A stretch of DNA of 64,000 nucleotides, taken from positions 2,294,001 to 2,358,000 of the forward strand of contig OW818679.1 of the NCBI GenBank assembly GCA_942493145.1, given 5' to 3'. Below the pieces are notes generated by a model. That model made no database searches. It was given only the letters and a program-made list of their open reading frames with translations, and was not told the DNA's origin. A program made the position numbers and the translations under genes. Of this stretch, positions 43,432 to 54,042 are shown one piece after another; position 1 is the first letter of the stretch; each line of letters opens with the position of its first letter. The DNA is from ENR-C20 sp942493145 (GTDB lineage: Bacteria; Bacillota; Clostridia; Acetivibrionales; DTU013).

Positions 43432-45545
43432 TTAGCAGGCACCTCCTGTAAAATCTTCAATGCTTCTTCCGGCGTGACCGGGGCCTTGTTGAGGCTTGTT
43501 CCGAGTGCATTTTCCATTGCCTCGACATAAGCCGGGGCCACGCCTACAAGGGGAAGCTCACCTGCACCCTTTGCACCATATGGACCATGGCTGTACGGGT
43601 TGTTTATGATTTCCGTCACGAGGACTGGTACGTCCACAGCCGTAGGAATAATGTAATCAGTGAAGCTGTTGTTGCGGATCATTCCCTTCTCGTTGCAATC
43701 CATCTGTTCCATGGAAGCATAGCCGATGCCCTGGAGCAAACCGCCCTGCATCTGGCCCTGCACGACGTTCATATCCATAGGGACGCCCACATCATATACA
43801 CCCCAGGCGCCAAGGACCTTTGCACTGCCGGTCAGAGTATCCAGTTCCACTTCAATGGCATTCACAGCCCATGAATAGGTAGGGTATGCATCTCCCTTAA
43901 AATCCTCCAGTGAGAAGGGAATTACAAAGTCAGGCTCAACAAACCGGTCTTCAATAACCTGTTCTTCACCATTCCTCCATTCTTTCTTCAGCCTCTCCGC
44001 AGCACGTTTGAGGAGTCCCCCGACTGTCATGACCGAACGGCTCGCCACCGTTGGACCGGAATCCGGTACACGGTCGGTATCGGGATTTTCGATATGCACC
44101 CGATCATAAGAAATGCCGAGGGTTTCAGCAACGATTTTGCTGAAGGTGGTCTTCAGACCCTGCCCCATATCAGTATTGCTTGCAAGTATCTCAACCGTCT
44201 CATTGGCATTCTTCCTCAGCCTGACGACAGCCTTAATATGGTCCCGTTCGCCGCTGCCGGTGAAGCCGCAGCCATGGAAGCACATCGCAAGACCTATTCC
44301 TTTTCGGAAACGTCCTGTCTGATTCTTGTAAAGCTTCCGCTTCCCACGGTAGCCGGACAACTCATCAACCCTTCCGATCAACTCCTTAAGCGGTACATGG
44401 AAATGATACCTGCCGCTTGTGGAGGTTGAATCCCCCTGCGTTACAATATATTCTTCCTTGAGTTCAAGCGAATCAACACCAATTTCCTTTGCAAGGTGAT
44501 CCATCATCATTTCTATTGCAAAAAAGGTCTGTGGAGCGCCAAAGCCACGGAACGCACTGCAGGGTATGGTGTTTGTTTTGACCGCACGGCCATTTACGCG
44601 CAGATTGTCCACGCGGTATACACCGCTGGCACAAATTATACCGCGCTGCAGTACAACCGGTGAAAGCGTGGTGTACGCGCCGCTGTTGTAAAGGACATCG
44701 ATATCCATTCCGGTGATCTTACCATCCTTAACGGCCACCTTATATGTACAGATTGATGGATGGCGCTTCGATGTATACTCCATATCCTCGCGCCTCTCAA
44801 ATATGACCTTGACAGGCCTGTTGGCCTTTTTTGCCGCCACTGCTGCCTGGCAGGCGAGTATTGAAGGAAATGCCTCCTTGCCGCCAAAGCCACCGCCGGT
44901 GACATCCTGGATCACCCGGACGTCCTTCTTTTCACAGCCTAATGCTTTTATGACCGCGACATGTACATAGTACGGGCATTGAAATGAACCACGTATGATT
45001 ATGCGCCCGTCCTGGGGATAAGCTATGATTCCCTGTGTTTCAAGATAAGCATGCTCCTGATATCCGGTCTCAAAAGTCTCAATATAAATATGATCCGCTT
45101 CTTCAACAGCTTTGTCGATATCACCCTTTTCATAATTATAATTGAAAAAGACATCGTCAGATTTACGCATATCAAGAATCGGAACCAGTTCTTCATAAAC
45201 AACAATGATCTCATTCAGTATCCGCTCAATTTCTTTCAGCTCCGGACCTGTAACCATCAGAACCGAATCTCCGACATATTCAACATACTGGGCTGCATAC
45301 ACCGGCGTATCATCAAGAACTATATGTACCTGGTTTACACCTGTTATGTCGCTGCTGTCCACAATAAAATAACCATCAGGCAGTTCAGGTCGGATAATAC
45401 CTTTAATGCGGGCCTTTGCCTTTGTGGAACGCAGCAGTCTGCCGTATATCATACCCTCCATTTCAATGTCATCAACATAGAGGGCCCGGCCGTTGGTTTT
45501 TTCGCTATGGTCCTTTTTAGTTACGGAACAGCTTATTTTTTCCAT
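43428..45545 (-). CDS. molybdopterin-binding subunit of a xanthine dehydrogenase-family hydroxylase
   Basis: The 705-residue catalytic subunit begins with the aldehyde-oxidase a/b hammerhead domain (VDDIEMEGMIYGRLLRSTKA) and has the molybdopterin motifs GGGFGGKEAFPS and SAFRGFGAPQTFFAIE. The catalytic Glu is in YGAKGAGELPLVGVAP. It hydroxylates an N-heterocycle such as hypoxanthine or xanthine. ATG at 45545 is preferred because GGGGGAG lies 8 nt upstream; the frame otherwise opens at 45569. Whether it uses a labile selenium ligand like its 852-residue neighbour cannot be told from the sequence. Confidence 0.93.
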   Translation of the reverse strand: MEKISCSVTKKDHSEKTNGRALYVDDIEMEGMIYGRLLRSTKAKARIKGIIRPELPDGYFIVDSSDITGVNQVHIVLDDTPVYAAQYVEYVGDSVLMVTGPELKEIERILNEIIVVYEELVPILDMRKSDDVFFNYNYEKGDIDKAVEEADHIYIETFETGYQEHAYLETQGIIAYPQDGRIIIRGSFQCPYYVHVAVIKALGCEKKDVRVIQDVTGGGFGGKEAFPSILACQAAVAAKKANRPVKVIFERREDMEYTSKRHPSICTYKVAVKDGKITGMDIDVLYNSGAYTTLSPVVLQRGIICASGVYRVDNLRVNGRAVKTNTIPCSAFRGFGAPQTFFAIEMMMDHLAKEIGVDSLELKEEYIVTQGDSTSTSGRYHFHVPLKELIGRVDELSGYRGKRKLYKNQTGRFRKGIGLAMCFHGCGFTGSGERDHIKAVVRLRKNANETVEILASNTDMGQGLKTTFSKIVAETLGISYDRVHIENPDTDRVPDSGPTVASRSVMTVGGLLKRAAERLKKEWRNGEEQVIEDRFVEPDFVIPFSLEDFKGDAYPTYSWAVNAIEVELDTLTGSAKVLGAWGVYDVGVPMDMNVVQGQMQGGLLQGIGYASMEQMDCNEKGMIRNNSFTDYIIPTAVDVPVLVTEIINNPYSHGPYGAKGAGELPLVGVAPAYVEAMENALGTSLNKAPVTPEEALKILQEVPAK

Positions 45546-45591
45546 AGAGCATCTCCCCCTCAAATCCATTTTCCAGCTGTCGATGATGTAG

Positions 45592-48150
45592 TCATTTATG
45601 CTTGTAAAAGGTATCCTTAAGTGGAAGCTGTGCGCGGAATTTGCCGTCCAGCCTTTGATATGCGTGTGAACAGGCCGGTGCTGTCGGTATCAGGCATAAT
45701 TCCCCACAACCTTTTGCTCCGTATGCTTCAGGGATTTTTCCACTGCCCTTCACAAGGATAACCTCCATCTCAGGTACTTCTACCGCCCGCATAAGTCCTA
45801 ATGTACCTAGTTTTGTCCTTGGATAACCGCCTTCCGTTATGAACTCCTCCGTCAGGGCATAACCCAGCCCCATAATGATCCCGCCCTCAATCTGTGCTTC
45901 AACGGCCTGTATATTTACCGGCGTCCCGACGTCATAGGCAGCAACCACTTTTTTCACTTTTCCTTCTTCATTGAGGATGACGACCTGTGCCCCATAGCTG
46001 TAGCTCACATGACTGATAGGATTTTCCTTTATTGCCCCCAGTGGATCTGTTATTCCTGAATACTCCCCATAAAATTCCCTACCCTCAAGATCAGAGAGTT
46101 TCAGGCCTTTGTCCAGCTCTGCTTTAATCTTGTCGGATGCCAGCCTGACAGCCTCACCCGTGAATACAGTCTGTCTGGATGCCGTACTGGTGCCTGAATC
46201 AGGGGTGCGGACGGTATCGGGAGTTTCGTGGATAATAAGGGCTGGATCAAGTCCGGTTGTCCCGCACAACAATGCGGCACACACTGTTGCTATCCCCTGA
46301 CCCATGCAAGCTGCAGAAGTCCGTACACGGATCTTTCCATTTTCAATGGACAGGGTGCAGCGTCCGACATCCTTTTTCCCCATACCGGTGCCGCTGTTTT
46401 TAAAGCCTATGGCAATACCTGCATAGGGGCTCGAATCGTAAGCCTCCTTAATAGCTTCCAGACATTCGGCCATCGCTACGCTTTCGTCCGCAACCTGGCC
46501 GTTTGGCAGCACCTGTCCGGGCCGGATCGCATTACGATATCGCATTTCCCAGGGTGATAAGCCAACCATTTCCGCAAGCAAATTAATGTTATTTTCGGTG
46601 GCAAAGCAGCTCTGCGTCACACCGAAGCCACGGAACGCACCCGCCACGACATTGTTGGTGTATACCGAAATGCCTAAAATATCAATGCTCTGATAATTAT
46701 ACGGCCCTGCTGCATGGGTACATGCCCGGTGCAGGACAGGCCCCCCAAGGGACGCATAAGCACCGGTGTCGGCAATTATGACACCTTTCATCGCAGTCAG
46801 ATAGCCATTTTCATCACAGGCAGTAGTGAATTCCATTTCCATGGGATGGCGTTTTGTATGGCAATTGATGCTTTCCTGCCTTGAAAGCTTTACTTTTACA
46901 GGCTTCCTTGTATACCACGCCATCAATGCCGCATGGTGCTGGACACTCATGTCCTCCTTGCCACCGAAGCCGCCTCCCACAAGCATGGACCGGCAATGAA
47001 CCTTTTCCTTCGGTATTTTGAGCATCATGGAGATTTCACGCTGCTCGTCATACACCGACTGTGACCCTGAATAAAGAAGAATACCGTCCTCTCCCTCAGG
47101 CATGGCAATTGCACATTCCGGCTCCATGAAGGCATGCTCCTGGAATGGAGTTTTATATTTTCTTGTCACTACATATTTGGAATTCCTTATCGCTTCATCG
47201 GCGTTTCCCCTCTGCAGGATTGCGCGGCTCATGATATTTCCGTCGGTGTGTATCATGGGCGCATCGGCCTTCAAAGCGTCAGTCGGCGAGGTAACAGGCT
47301 CAAGCTCGGTATATTCAACCTCCACCAGCCCGCATACTTCGTCAAGCGTTTCTTTATGCGCGGTCGCCACCAATGCCAAAGCATCACCTACATACCTTGT
47401 TATGGCGCCTTCCGGTATCAGCACATCCCAATCCTGCTTTGCATGGCCGATCATATTATGCGGAACATCCTTTTCCAGCAGTATTTTCACACAGTCGGGA
47501 TGTGCTTCCGATCTGCTGATGTCTATCTTATTCACAACCGCTCTCGGATATCTTGAACGGACAGCTTTTGCATAAACCATACCCGGGATTGTTATATCAT
47601 CAACATAGACACCTGTACCGTTTACCTTCTCCGCTGCATCCGGACGGATGAACTTCTGATTCAATCCCAATTCAGCGGTCGGTTCAGGTATTTCAAGCTT
47701 GTTTCTAAAAAAAACACCCGCCAGCAAAATTGCATCTTCGATTTTCTTATATCCGGTGCAGCGGCACAGATTGCCATTAATCGATTTCTTCACATCAAGC
47801 CGTGAAGGGTCGGGATTGACATCCAGCAACGCCTTTGCACAAAGCACCATTCCCGGTGTGCAAAAGCCGCACTGGACTGCACCCGCCATTCCGAAGCAAT
47901 ATTCATAGACCGCAATTTCCCTTTGGCTCAAGCCTTCCACGGTTAATATCTTTTTATCGGCAAACCTGGATACTTTTTGAACGCAGGCCTTCACCGCCCT
48001 GCCGTCAATCAGTACCGTACAGGTTCCACAGGCCCCTTCACTGCAGCCGTCCTTCGCTGAGATGATACCCAAATCATCCCGTAAAAAGGACAGCAGGGAT
48101 TTGTCAATCCTGGATACTTCATCTTTACCGTTTATGTTCAAGGTAAACAT
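45592..48150 (-). CDS. selenium-dependent xanthine dehydrogenase-like protein, fused iron-sulfur and molybdopterin domains
   Basis: The 852-residue protein joins a [2Fe-2S] module (Cys36, Cys41, Cys44, Cys56; then Cys94, Cys97, Cys129, Cys131) to a molybdopterin catalytic module. Motifs are GGGFGGKEDMSVQHHAA, AGAFRGFGVTQSCFATE and the catalytic Glu in AYGAKGCGELCLIPTAP. Length and domain order match the selenium-dependent xanthine dehydrogenase group, in which Se is a labile ligand on Mo, not selenocysteine; no in-frame UGA is seen. It probably hydroxylates purines and pairs with YgfK for electron transfer. GGAGG precedes the ATG. The downstream molybdopterin-subunit gene starts 46 nt after its stop, in the same direction. 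Confidence 0.92.
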   Translation of the reverse strand: MFTLNINGKDEVSRIDKSLLSFLRDDLGIISAKDGCSEGACGTCTVLIDGRAVKACVQKVSRFADKKILTVEGLSQREIAVYEYCFGMAGAVQCGFCTPGMVLCAKALLDVNPDPSRLDVKKSINGNLCRCTGYKKIEDAILLAGVFFRNKLEIPEPTAELGLNQKFIRPDAAEKVNGTGVYVDDITIPGMVYAKAVRSRYPRAVVNKIDISRSEAHPDCVKILLEKDVPHNMIGHAKQDWDVLIPEGAITRYVGDALALVATAHKETLDEVCGLVEVEYTELEPVTSPTDALKADAPMIHTDGNIMSRAILQRGNADEAIRNSKYVVTRKYKTPFQEHAFMEPECAIAMPEGEDGILLYSGSQSVYDEQREISMMLKIPKEKVHCRSMLVGGGFGGKEDMSVQHHAALMAWYTRKPVKVKLSRQESINCHTKRHPMEMEFTTACDENGYLTAMKGVIIADTGAYASLGGPVLHRACTHAAGPYNYQSIDILGISVYTNNVVAGAFRGFGVTQSCFATENNINLLAEMVGLSPWEMRYRNAIRPGQVLPNGQVADESVAMAECLEAIKEAYDSSPYAGIAIGFKNSGTGMGKKDVGRCTLSIENGKIRVRTSAACMGQGIATVCAALLCGTTGLDPALIIHETPDTVRTPDSGTSTASRQTVFTGEAVRLASDKIKAELDKGLKLSDLEGREFYGEYSGITDPLGAIKENPISHVSYSYGAQVVILNEEGKVKKVVAAYDVGTPVNIQAVEAQIEGGIIMGLGYALTEEFITEGGYPRTKLGTLGLMRAVEVPEMEVILVKGSGKIPEAYGAKGCGELCLIPTAPACSHAYQRLDGKFRAQLPLKDTFYKHK

Positions 48151-48174
48151 AAGTAACCTCCTCTTTGCTGATTA

Positions 48175-49446
48175 TTAAACCTTCCTGTCAACCCAAAGCT
48201 TTCTGCCCTGTACAAACCTGGCTGTGATATTTCTGTCGTCACCAACATAAACAAATCTCTTCAAACGCTCGATAACGGATAAATTTTGACATCCGAGTCC
48301 GGTATCATCAATGACAAGTGCATCAAACATATAACCGTTTTCAAAGCTGCCTGCATTACCGAAAAAGCTTCCCCCGCCCTTTGTAGCCATGTGGAATGTC
48401 TCCTCGAAAGTCAACTGTTCCTGTTCCGGTCCAAATACCTTTGCCACCTTCGACAACTGTATTGCACGTACCATGGTATTGGCCATCGAAAGGTCATGCC
48501 CTGCTCCGACGTCACTTCCAAGTCCGATTGAAACCCCTTTTTTCAGCATTTTTCTTACGGGCATTATGCCGCTCCCCAGATTCAGATTCGATTCCGGACA
48601 GTGGACCGCAATAACGTCATTTTTGCTGATCAACTCTATTTCTTCTTCGTTGAGGTGGATGCAATGTGCCATTAACGTAGGTGTATGCCCTAAAAGGCCT
48701 TTTTCATAATAGACACTGGTATAATTACCTTCATGGTGCAGCTCCTTAACCCATTTAACCTCATTCCAGTTTTCAGAAAGATGAGATTGAACAGGAATAT
48801 TAAATTTTATTGCCAGTTCTCCCAGTCCTTCTAGTAAATCATCCGAACAGGTCGGAACAAACCTGGGGGTCAGGATAGGCTTTACCAGAGTATTATTCAT
48901 ATACTTTTCAATGAGGTCCTCAGTTTCCCGCAGTGAATCCTTTGTATCCTCCTTCAAGCCGTCCGGACAATTTCTATCCATATTGACCTTTCCAACAAAA
49001 GCACGAATGCCCTTATTGGACAATATTTCAAACAACAGCTCTGTTGCAGGCTTGTGTATAGTCGCATAGATACTTGCACATAAGGTGCCCCGTCTTATTA
49101 GTTCTTCTGCAAAATGGCTGTATACCTCCCTTGCATATTCAAGGTCGGAAAATTGCGCCTCCTGGTGAAAGGTATATTTCTCCAGCCATTCAAACAGTTC
49201 CATATCCATCCCTAAACCACGCTGATAATACTGGGGTGCATGTACGTGGAGATCGACAAAGCCCGGAATAATCAAGCTGTCACCGTAGTCAAATATCTCA
49301 TTCCCTCTGTACTCTTCAGGAAGATGCTTGTATATACCTTCTACAATTCCATTTTCCACAACAATATAACTTTGCGGGAATGTTTTAATTTCCCCCGGTG
49401 ATATGGAAAATGCCATATTTCCTTTCAGCACCTTTACATTTTTCAT
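48175..49446 (-). CDS. guanine deaminase
   Basis: The 423-residue amidohydrolase converts guanine to xanthine and ammonia. It has the zinc-binding LHVH (GFVDLHVHAPQYYQRGLGMD), His in PVQSHLSENWNEV, His in LMAHCIHLNEEE, and Asp in GLGSDVGAGHDLSMANT. The PQYYQRG loop is the guanine deaminase-specific pattern. It lies between ygfK and the molybdenum hydroxylase genes, so its product xanthine is directly used by the next enzyme. The start at 49446 overlaps nothing and has a GGGATG context. Confidence 0.93.
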   Translation of the reverse strand: MKNVKVLKGNMAFSISPGEIKTFPQSYIVVENGIVEGIYKHLPEEYRGNEIFDYGDSLIIPGFVDLHVHAPQYYQRGLGMDMELFEWLEKYTFHQEAQFSDLEYAREVYSHFAEELIRRGTLCASIYATIHKPATELLFEILSNKGIRAFVGKVNMDRNCPDGLKEDTKDSLRETEDLIEKYMNNTLVKPILTPRFVPTCSDDLLEGLGELAIKFNIPVQSHLSENWNEVKWVKELHHEGNYTSVYYEKGLLGHTPTLMAHCIHLNEEEIELISKNDVIAVHCPESNLNLGSGIMPVRKMLKKGVSIGLGSDVGAGHDLSMANTMVRAIQLSKVAKVFGPEQEQLTFEETFHMATKGGGSFFGNAGSFENGYMFDALVIDDTGLGCQNLSVIERLKRFVYVGDDRNITARFVQGRKLWVDRKV

Positions 49447-49472
49447 CCCTTCATCAACCTCCTTCCCTGCAA

Positions 49473-52400
49473 TTATTCTATCAGCACATATGGGTATTCC
49501 TCATACACAGTACGGATTATGTCTACCAGCCTCACCGGAACATCTCCGTTGCCGCTTCCATCCGTGCTGCCGCTTCCATCCGTGCTGCCGCTTCCGGGAC
49601 TATCGAATGATATTTCGGCAGTACGTTCGCCGGCAAGGTCACCCCATCTGACCAAAAACCTTCCAGCATCCCTGTCTGTCATAATAAAGCCTGCATTCCT
49701 GGAATCCGTGAAATCCTTCATACTCCAGTAAAGTATAAATTTATCCTTGTAAGGAGAGCTGTCATAGGGGCAAAAAACGGTACAATTGCCGCACTCGTTA
49801 CACATCCCGTCTATATGCACCACCTGGTTTTTGCATTCAACCCCCCCTGTATTTACAGTTACAGCAAGGTTAGCCCTGTTGGGACATACTTCTACACAGA
49901 TATTGCAGATTTGGTTGCACTCAAGACAGCGCTTGTGCTCCTCGAAAGAGCGCTTGTGACCGTCGCCGGGACTGCAGGTTCTGCTGATATTACCGAGCAG
50001 ACCCCGTTTACTCGTGATTTCTTCCATCTGCTTCTCCAAATCAAAGTCAACAGCTTTTTCAAGCTTTAAAACTGAATTTTCAAGCTTCAAAACTGAATTT
50101 TCAAGCTTCAAATCAGAATTTTTTTCCCTGGCGAGAACCAGTCCGGCGAATTTCGTCCCGTCTGCAATAGCTTCTACAATAGTAGCGGGGCCCCTGATAG
50201 CATCTCCTCCGATAAATACGTTTTCAAGGTTGGTTTCGTTGGTTTCAGGATTTACTTTTATACCGCCCTTTTCATCCAGTTCTACACCGTTTTCAGCTAA
50301 AAGTTCAGTTTCAACCCTTTCACCGACTGCGGCTATTATACTGTCTGCTTCTATTTCGGTGAACTCTACGGGTGTTGCGACCGGGCTTCTTCTTCCCGAT
50401 GAATCGGGAGCTCCAAGTTCCATTTTGCGGCATCTTAGTATACCTTTTGTAAATGAAACAGGCGACAAAAGCTCCCTGAATTCAACTCCATCCTCAAGAG
50501 CCAGAAGAAGTTCCTCCCTGTCTGCCGGCATGTATTTTGCCGTCCTCCTGTATACTATATAAACGTTTTCTACGCCTGCCAACCTTTTTGCTGCCCTTGC
50601 GGCATCCATTGCCGAATTGCCGGCGCCGATCACCACGACATTTTTCCCGGGCTTAAGTGCATCAGGTTTCTTCTTGAAGGTCTCAAGAAACTCCAGCACT
50701 CCGTATGCTTCCCTGTCACAGGCCTCAAGCTTCAATTCTCCCGGCTTCCAGGCCCCTATTGCGATGAAGATATATTTAAAGCCTTCTTTTTTCAGTGCAT
50801 TGATAGAAAAAGCGTCCACACCAAGGCGAAGCTTTATGTCATTTTTCATGATAAGCGCCATATCGTTATCGATGGCTTCCTTTGAAATCCTGAAGCCAGG
50901 CCCGACATGCCGCATAACTCCGCCGATATCATCCTTCTTATCTAATACCGTTACATCAACACCATTCTGAGCAAGAAAATATGCTGCCGACAAACCGGCA
51001 GGGCCACCACCTATTACCGCCACCCTGTAGCTGCTATTGATTATGGGCGTATCCAGCCTGCACATCAGTTCATTCCAGGCTTTCTGTGCAGCAACCAGCT
51101 TGACTCCGCGTATATCTACGGCTTCATCGTAATCAAGTCTTGTACATTTGGTCATGCAGCGGTGGTTGCAGAGCGTTCCCGTGATGAAGGGAAGCGGATT
51201 CTTTGCTGTAATGACCTCAAGGGCTTCCAGATACCTGCCCTCTCCAACAAGGCGAATATACTCCGGTATGTCCTGACCAATAGGGCAGCCGTCAGTACAG
51301 GGTGCAATGAAGCAATCGGTCAGTGGTACGTTCTTTTCCAGCTTGCGGCTCTCAACTGTCCTTCTCTCCTTCAAGTGGTTCGTATCTGCAACTGCTCCAT
51401 TTGCAAGGGCTTTCAGCTTTTCAAGATCCACCCCTGCCCGCTCCGTGGCATCATCCGCAGTAACCAGCAGGTCGGCCATCTGCTTTAGCCTCATATATCC
51501 TCCCGGTTTCAGTATGGTTGTGGCAAGGGTTATTGGCCAAATCCCCGTGCCATATATCCTGTCGATGTTGAAATAATCGGCGCCTCCTGAGTATGATATC
51601 CTGAGGTCTCCATCAAATTCGCAGGCCAGCTTGTATGCAAGATTGATCGTCAGTGGATACAGGGCCCTCCCCGACATGTACATCTCTTCACCCGGAAGCT
51701 CATTGTTTCTGATTTCAACCGGCAAGGTATTGCTCAGCTTTACTCCAAAGGTCAGTCCGAGGTCTTTCGCAACGGCCTTTAGCCTTCTGATCATGGGAAC
51801 CGCATCCTCGAACTGCAGGTCATCTTTGAAATGGTGGTCGTCAAAGTATAAATAATCATAACCCATTTTGTCCAGCATGTTTCTTGCAAATTCATAGCCC
51901 AGCAGGGTAGGATTGCATTTGACATATGTGTGGAGCTTTTTGACCTCCATCAGATATTTAGCGATCCTCTCTATTTCAGCGGTCGGACATCCATGAAGGG
52001 TTGAAAGTGTTATGGAACTGCAGATGTGCGGGGAAATACCATCTATGAATCCCTTGTCGATATTTTTGAACATGACCATATTCTTCAGAAGGAACTCCAT
52101 GCATTCTTTCCACATTGAAGTCCGCGAGGCGTCCTTTAACCCCTCGATGAATGCATCAATTTTGGGAGACTTTATTCCCTCCAGGTCATAGCCTACACTC
52201 ATGTTAAATATAAATCCATGGTCAGAGCCAAGCTTCAGCTCCCTGGACAGTATGTTCAAGGCAAACCAGGCCTTAATATATTCATTCATTGCATCCTGAA
52301 CAGTAAGCTCAGTCGACCATTCAACGTTATAGCACTCGTCCTTTGACAAAATACAAGGTTTGGACACAGGCAAGTCTTCTCCATCAAGTGTCTGCACAGT

Positions 52401-52649
52401 TTTCAGTTCAAAAAACCTGCCCCCTGCGATATATGAGGCTATTATATTCTGGGCAAGCTGAGTGTTCGGGCCGGCAGCCGGTCCCAGAGGGTTTTCAAGG
52501 CTTCCGCCGAACAGCTTTAAATTCATGCCATCGTGCTTCCTGAAAAACTTGATATCTGGAATGCCAAAAATAGAACCCTCTTTTCTGTTTTCAGCCAATA
52601 CCCACTGCATAAGCTTGTCAAATGGTATTGTCCTCATCCTGTCACTCAT
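49473..52649 (-). CDS. ygfK: YgfK-family oxidoreductase of selenium-linked purine metabolism
   Basis: The 1058-residue protein is a YgfK ('putative selenate reductase') homologue. Its N-terminal half is dihydroorotate dehydrogenase-like (RTIPFDKLMQWVLAENRKEG). A glutamate-synthase-type iron-sulfur region (CTDGCPIGQDIPEY, CNHRCMTKCTRLDYD) is followed by an FAD/NAD domain (RVAVIGGGPAGLSAAYFLAQ, near residues 543-560). The C-terminal ferredoxin has CNQICNICVEVCPNRA and CNECGNCTVFCPYDSS. In-frame repeats (LKLENSV three times; GSTDGS) mark slippage. It probably supplies electrons to, or takes them from, the molybdenum hydroxylases; selenate reduction is not established. Confidence 0.93.
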   Translation of the reverse strand: MSDRMRTIPFDKLMQWVLAENRKEGSIFGIPDIKFFRKHDGMNLKLFGGSLENPLGPAAGPNTQLAQNIIASYIAGGRFFELKTVQTLDGEDLPVSKPCILSKDECYNVEWSTELTVQDAMNEYIKAWFALNILSRELKLGSDHGFIFNMSVGYDLEGIKSPKIDAFIEGLKDASRTSMWKECMEFLLKNMVMFKNIDKGFIDGISPHICSSITLSTLHGCPTAEIERIAKYLMEVKKLHTYVKCNPTLLGYEFARNMLDKMGYDYLYFDDHHFKDDLQFEDAVPMIRRLKAVAKDLGLTFGVKLSNTLPVEIRNNELPGEEMYMSGRALYPLTINLAYKLACEFDGDLRISYSGGADYFNIDRIYGTGIWPITLATTILKPGGYMRLKQMADLLVTADDATERAGVDLEKLKALANGAVADTNHLKERRTVESRKLEKNVPLTDCFIAPCTDGCPIGQDIPEYIRLVGEGRYLEALEVITAKNPLPFITGTLCNHRCMTKCTRLDYDEAVDIRGVKLVAAQKAWNELMCRLDTPIINSSYRVAVIGGGPAGLSAAYFLAQNGVDVTVLDKKDDIGGVMRHVGPGFRISKEAIDNDMALIMKNDIKLRLGVDAFSINALKKEGFKYIFIAIGAWKPGELKLEACDREAYGVLEFLETFKKKPDALKPGKNVVVIGAGNSAMDAARAAKRLAGVENVYIVYRRTAKYMPADREELLLALEDGVEFRELLSPVSFTKGILRCRKMELGAPDSSGRRSPVATPVEFTEIEADSIIAAVGERVETELLAENGVELDEKGGIKVNPETNETNLENVFIGGDAIRGPATIVEAIADGTKFAGLVLAREKNSDLKLENSVLKLENSVLKLEKAVDFDLEKQMEEITSKRGLLGNISRTCSPGDGHKRSFEEHKRCLECNQICNICVEVCPNRANLAVTVNTGGVECKNQVVHIDGMCNECGNCTVFCPYDSSPYKDKFILYWSMKDFTDSRNAGFIMTDRDAGRFLVRWGDLAGERTAEISFDSPGSGSTDGSGSTDGSGNGDVPVRLVDIIRTVYEEYPYVLIE

Positions 52650-52713
52650 AGTCTGCCCCCTATTTTCAGTCTGTCCTCTTTATTTCGAACTAGTGTTTTG
52701 TAACACTTTGCCA

Positions 52714-54042
52714 TTAAAAGCGCTCCCAGAGCTTGTTTGCCAATTCCCTGCTCTTCGCACAGATTTCTACCTCATCCAGCATGGTGAGCTTTCTGTTCTC
52801 CATCAGAACACGCCCGTTTATAATTGTAGTCTCAACTGCCCTGCCGCTTACGCCAAACAGTAAATGACTGTTTACATTTCCGGAATAAAGCCTTGTAGGC
52901 GGATTGTAGTCCACTACAATAATATCGGCACAGGCGCCTTCAACCAGCCTTCCTACCTGTTTGTCAAAATACTTGCCGGCTATGGCTGTATTGTTCTCGA
53001 AAAGCATGTACGGCGGCTCGCCCCAGGCTGCGCTTGGGTTTTTGCCGGCATGCTTGTGCAGGCAGTTAGCTGCCTTCAACGATTCAAACATATCGCTGGT
53101 GTAGCCATCCGTTCCAAGCCCAAGCATAACACCCCTGCCGAACATATCCAGAACAGGCGAGACACCAACCGCATTGCCCATATTGGATTCGGGGTTGTGA
53201 ACTACAATCGTTCCCGTTTCCCTGAGTATTTCAATTTCCTGTTCATTAACGTGTACACAGTGCACAGCAATGCTCTTTTCACCGAGTATCCCTCTCTCCT
53301 TAAGCCTTTCGACAACCCCTGTTCCATATTTTGCCCTTGAGTCATTAAGATCTTCAATCCCTTCGGCAGCATGGACATGAAAGCCAACCCCTGTTCCTGC
53401 ATTCAGGCCGGTACATTTCTCCAGGGTTTTATCTGACAGGGTGATGGATGCATGGAGGCCGAACATGGCTTTAAGCATAGGGTTTTTTTCTCTTTTGCAG
53501 TAGTTTATGAAATCAATGTTCTCCCTGATTCCATCATCGGCTATTTTCTCACCATCCCTGTCCGACACCTCGTAGCAAAGGCAGGAACGCAGTCCGGCCT
53601 TCCCTGTCGCTTCGGCTATTTTGAAAAGGCTGCCCGTGGCGCAATTGGCGCTGGCATGATGGTCAAAAACAGTTGTTACGCCATTTTTAATGCAGTCAAT
53701 TATGGGAACCATGGCACTGTAGTATACGTCATCAAGGGTCAACGCTCTGTCCAGCCTCCACCACAACCTCTCGAGAATCTCGGAGAAGTTTGACGGGGGT
53801 GAATCCTTCAGGAACATTCCCCTTGCGAAGGTGCTGTAAAAGTGCATGTGGGTATTTATCAAGCCGGGCATGATCAGTTTTCCGGCAGCATCAATGAATT
53901 TTGCCTCCTTGTATTTTTTTCTCAAATCACCGGTAAGACCTGTTTCAACTATCAGATCATCCCTGACTGCGACGCAGCCGTCCGAAATAACGGTATTATC
54001 GGCATCCCGGGTGATGAGCAGTCCGTTTCCTATAAGCAGCAT
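52714..54042 (-). CDS. ssnA: SsnA-family aminohydrolase
   Basis: The 442-residue amidohydrolase belongs to the SsnA group, always found in selenium-linked purine clusters. Metal-binding segments are GLINTHMHFYSTFARGMFLK, FHVHAAEGIEDLND, AVHCVHVNEQEIEI and GLGTDGYTSDMFES. It should deaminate or open a purine-derived ring; the substrate is not certain. It overlaps the upstream ygeY by 13 nt. The family length and metal ligands are complete, so it is probably active. Confidence 0.93.
   Translation of the reverse strand: MLLIGNGLLITRDADNTVISDGCVAVRDDLIVETGLTGDLRKKYKEAKFIDAAGKLIMPGLINTHMHFYSTFARGMFLKDSPPSNFSEILERLWWRLDRALTLDDVYYSAMVPIIDCIKNGVTTVFDHHASANCATGSLFKIAEATGKAGLRSCLCYEVSDRDGEKIADDGIRENIDFINYCKREKNPMLKAMFGLHASITLSDKTLEKCTGLNAGTGVGFHVHAAEGIEDLNDSRAKYGTGVVERLKERGILGEKSIAVHCVHVNEQEIEILRETGTIVVHNPESNMGNAVGVSPVLDMFGRGVMLGLGTDGYTSDMFESLKAANCLHKHAGKNPSAAWGEPPYMLFENNTAIAGKYFDKQVGRLVEGACADIIVVDYNPPTRLYSGNVNSHLLFGVSGRAVETTIINGRVLMENRKLTMLDEVEICAKSRELANKLWERF

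Noticed and set aside
45592..48150. Selenocysteine codon in the selenium-dependent hydroxylase
   Set aside because: The frame is complete without an internal UGA; selenium in this family is a cofactor ligand, not a coded residue.
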